A DNA stretch of 64,000 nt, taken from Bradyrhizobium zhengyangense. GTDB taxonomy: Bacteria > Pseudomonadota > Alphaproteobacteria > Rhizobiales > Xanthobacteraceae. The position numbers were made by a program, and so were the translations under genes. The notes beneath the pieces were generated by a model. That model ran no database searches, was not told the DNA's origin, and saw only the letters and a list, made by a program, of their open reading frames with translations. The stretch lies in NCBI RefSeq assembly GCF_022012435.1, contig NZ_JAKLUA010000009.1:1-64000 (forward strand). Reading direction: 5' to 3'. Of the stretch, positions 62,280-64,000 are shown in pieces (the stretch's first letter is position 1; the number at the start of each line of letters is the position of its first letter).

Positions 62280-64000
62280 ATGAGTAATTCCTCTATCTCG
62301 CTCGATGATCGTTATTCCAAGCGCGGCGGAACAGTTCTCCTCGGCGGAGTGCAGGCGCTCGTCCGCCTGATGCTATTACAGGCCGAGCGAGATCGGATGA
62401 ATGGCTTGTCGAGCGCGGGTTTCGTCAGCGGTTATCGGGGTTCACCCCTTGGTACGCTCGATGCCGCGTTTGCCTCTGCGAAGCGGCTAACGAGCGACCA
62501 AAAGATTGTGGTGCAGCCGGCGGTCAATGAAGAACTCGCGGCCACCGCCGTGGCCGGTACGCAGCAGATCCATCAATCACCCGGCGCCCGGGTCGATGGT
62601 GTTTTTGCGTTGTGGTACGGCAAGGGCCCTGGACTGGATCGCGCGGCGGACGCGATTAGGCACGGCAACTCGCAAGGTTCTTCGCCGAACGGCGGGGTGG
62701 TCGTCGCCGTGGGTGACGATCATCTGGCAAAATCCTCAACGGTCGCCTGCTACAGCGACGAGACTGTCGCCAGTCTCCTCCTCCCGCTGCTCTACCCGGC
62801 TGATCCCGGCGAGATCGTCAGCTATGGACTCCACGGCTTTGCCATGTCGCGGCTGACGGGATCTTGGGTTGCGCTAAAAGTGCTGACGGAAGTGGCCGAC
62901 AGTACACGCACCGTGCCGGCCGCAGAATTAGGTAATTTGCCCGTTCGGCCCGACGTCACTGTGCCGGACATTGGCCTGCATAACCGCTGGCCTGACTTGC
63001 CGCTCGATCAGGAACGGCGGCAGCATGAATTCCGTTTGCCGGCTGCGCTTGCTTATGTCCGGGCAAACGGTCTCGATCGCGTCGCGGTGAGGCCTAAGGA
63101 CGCGCGGGTCGGTTTCGTCGCGGCCGGCAAATCTTGGAATGATTTGCGCGAAGCACTCGACCTGCTGGGCCTTCACGATTCACGGCTGATCGAGCTCGGG
63201 CTGGCTCTCTACAAGCCGGCGATGATCTGGCCGCTAGAGCCTCAGGGCCTCACAGCCTTTGCCGAAGGCCTGCAGGAGCTCGTCATCGTGGAGGAGAAGG
63301 CGCCGCTGATCGAGCGCCAAGTAAAGTCTATACTCTACGGCCGGTCACAGGCTCCCTCGGTTTGGGGCAAATGTGGACCGGAGCAACACCCGATGTTTTC
63401 TGCAACGGGCGATCTAACGCCCGAGCAGATTGCTGTCCAGATCGCGGCGGTCATCGCAAGGATATCCGGTGATCAGGTCGTAGCAGCACGAGGCGAACGC
63501 TTGCGCCGGCACACGAACCAACGCGGATTTGCAGATGTGCCCGCATCCCGGCGTCCATTCTTCTGTTCCGGGTGTCCGCATAACCGGTCGACAGCCGTGC
63601 CAGATGGCAGTCGAGCTCTCGCTGGGATTGGCTGCCACGGTTTAGCCGCGCGCAATCGCCCTGACACGTTCAGCTATTCCCAGATGGGCGGCGAGGGAAT
63701 CCACTGGCTCGGCCTCGCTCCGTTCACCGACGAATCGCATGTGTTTTCGAATATGGGCGATGGCACGTATTTCCATTCAGGCCTGCTCGCAATCCGCCAG
63801 GCGGTCTCTGCTAAGCTGAACATCACCTACAAGCTGCTCTACAACAGTGCTGTCGCGATGACAGGCGGTCAAGCAGTCGATGGCGACCTTTCCCTCGAGC
63901 GGCTTCTGCGCCAGCTCCGGGCCGAGGGCGTCAGCACAATAATTTTGGTCACCGATGATCTGGCGTCCTATCGTGAGCATGCCGAGGTCCACTCCCTGGC
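62280..64000 (+). CDS. Indolepyruvate ferredoxin oxidoreductase, partial (cut by window end)
   Basis: An uninterrupted frame from the ATG at 62280 runs past the window end; 573 residues are visible of an expected 1100-1200. It matches the fused indolepyruvate:ferredoxin oxidoreductases: GGVQALVRLMLLQAERDR, VSGYRGSPLGTLDAAF, FALWYGKGPGLDRAADAIRH, VGDDHLAKSSTV, then CSGCPHNRS and the thiamine pyrophosphate motif FSNMGDGTYFHSG. It would convert an aryl-2-oxoacid to the aryl-acetyl-CoA with ferredoxin reduction. It follows the SDR gene in the PadR-linked unit. Confidence 0.93.
   Translation, partial: MSNSSISLDDRYSKRGGTVLLGGVQALVRLMLLQAERDRMNGLSSAGFVSGYRGSPLGTLDAAFASAKRLTSDQKIVVQPAVNEELAATAVAGTQQIHQSPGARVDGVFALWYGKGPGLDRAADAIRHGNSQGSSPNGGVVVAVGDDHLAKSSTVACYSDETVASLLLPLLYPADPGEIVSYGLHGFAMSRLTGSWVALKVLTEVADSTRTVPAAELGNLPVRPDVTVPDIGLHNRWPDLPLDQERRQHEFRLPAALAYVRANGLDRVAVRPKDARVGFVAAGKSWNDLREALDLLGLHDSRLIELGLALYKPAMIWPLEPQGLTAFAEGLQELVIVEEKAPLIERQVKSILYGRSQAPSVWGKCGPEQHPMFSATGDLTPEQIAVQIAAVIARISGDQVVAARGERLRRHTNQRGFADVPASRRPFFCSGCPHNRSTAVPDGSRALAGIGCHGLAARNRPDTFSYSQMGGEGIHWLGLAPFTDESHVFSNMGDGTYFHSGLLAIRQAVSAKLNITYKLLYNSAVAMTGGQAVDGDLSLERLLRQLRAEGVSTIILVTDDLASYREHAEVHSL

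Noticed and set aside
1-64000. CRISPR arrays, tRNA or rRNA genes
   Set aside because: No regularly spaced direct repeats, cloverleaf-like sequence or rRNA segment was recognised by eye; a dedicated scan was not possible.

Overview
The window looks like accessory DNA from a Bradyrhizobium-like alphaproteobacterium. This is an inference from the style of the proteins: aromatic-acid catabolism, Liv and taurine-type ABC importers, rhizobial-type IS5 and IS630 elements, and many decayed genes. No rRNA, tRNA, CRISPR array or replication origin was recognised.

Region 1 (1-12 kb) opens with a scar of decayed genes: a Fic C-terminus, an EAL domain and an IS630 tail. A catabolic block follows on the minus strand: tryptophan 2,3-dioxygenase and kynureninase (overlapping), a three-gene Tat-exported-receptor ABC importer, and a CoA-transferase with an HMG-CoA-lyase-like enzyme. 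An aromatic aminotransferase (+) and a GntR regulator that appears to carry two winged-helix domains come next. Tryptophan to anthranilate is nearly complete, but kynurenine formamidase is not here.

Region 2 (12-33 kb) is a conflict and mobile island. It holds a membrane diguanylate cyclase, a Fic pseudogene that has lost its catalytic core, an AAA-ATPase/subtilase pair, an intact IS5-family element with a 6-bp target duplication, and a higBA module with a perfect 16-bp inverted repeat upstream. It also holds an unusual three-gene operon (nitrilase-fold protein, winged-helix protein, small helical protein) and a four-gene envelope cluster (lipoprotein, metzincin protease, trypsin-like protease, DUF900-type hydrolase). 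A broken IS630 copy sits at that cluster's last stop codon, and a hipA-hipB pair in reversed order follows. The nitrilase operon and the two protease cassettes are the best candidates for undescribed systems.

Region 3 (33-46 kb) is a partly decaying catabolic island: an HpcH-type aldolase, a LeuC-like protein with a frameshifted LeuD partner, AraC- and LysR-type regulators, a Liv importer whose binding-protein gene is frameshifted, two SDR proteins without a normal YxxxK motif, and an isocitrate-lyase/PEP-mutase protein.

Region 4 (46-64 kb) is aromatic catabolism. A minus-strand operon reads: FAD hydroxylase fused to an alpha/beta-hydrolase, FAH-family hydrolase, gentisate 1,2-dioxygenase, LeuC-like, LeuD-like. 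It can be read as aromatic ester or acid -> gentisate -> maleylpyruvate -> maleate + pyruvate -> D-malate, with the LeuCD pair as maleate hydratase. An SDR, a second FAH protein, an IclR regulator and NhaA follow. The window ends with a PadR repressor facing a phenol-type monooxygenase across a consensus PadR operator, an HSDL2-like SDR, and an indolepyruvate ferredoxin oxidoreductase cut by the window edge.
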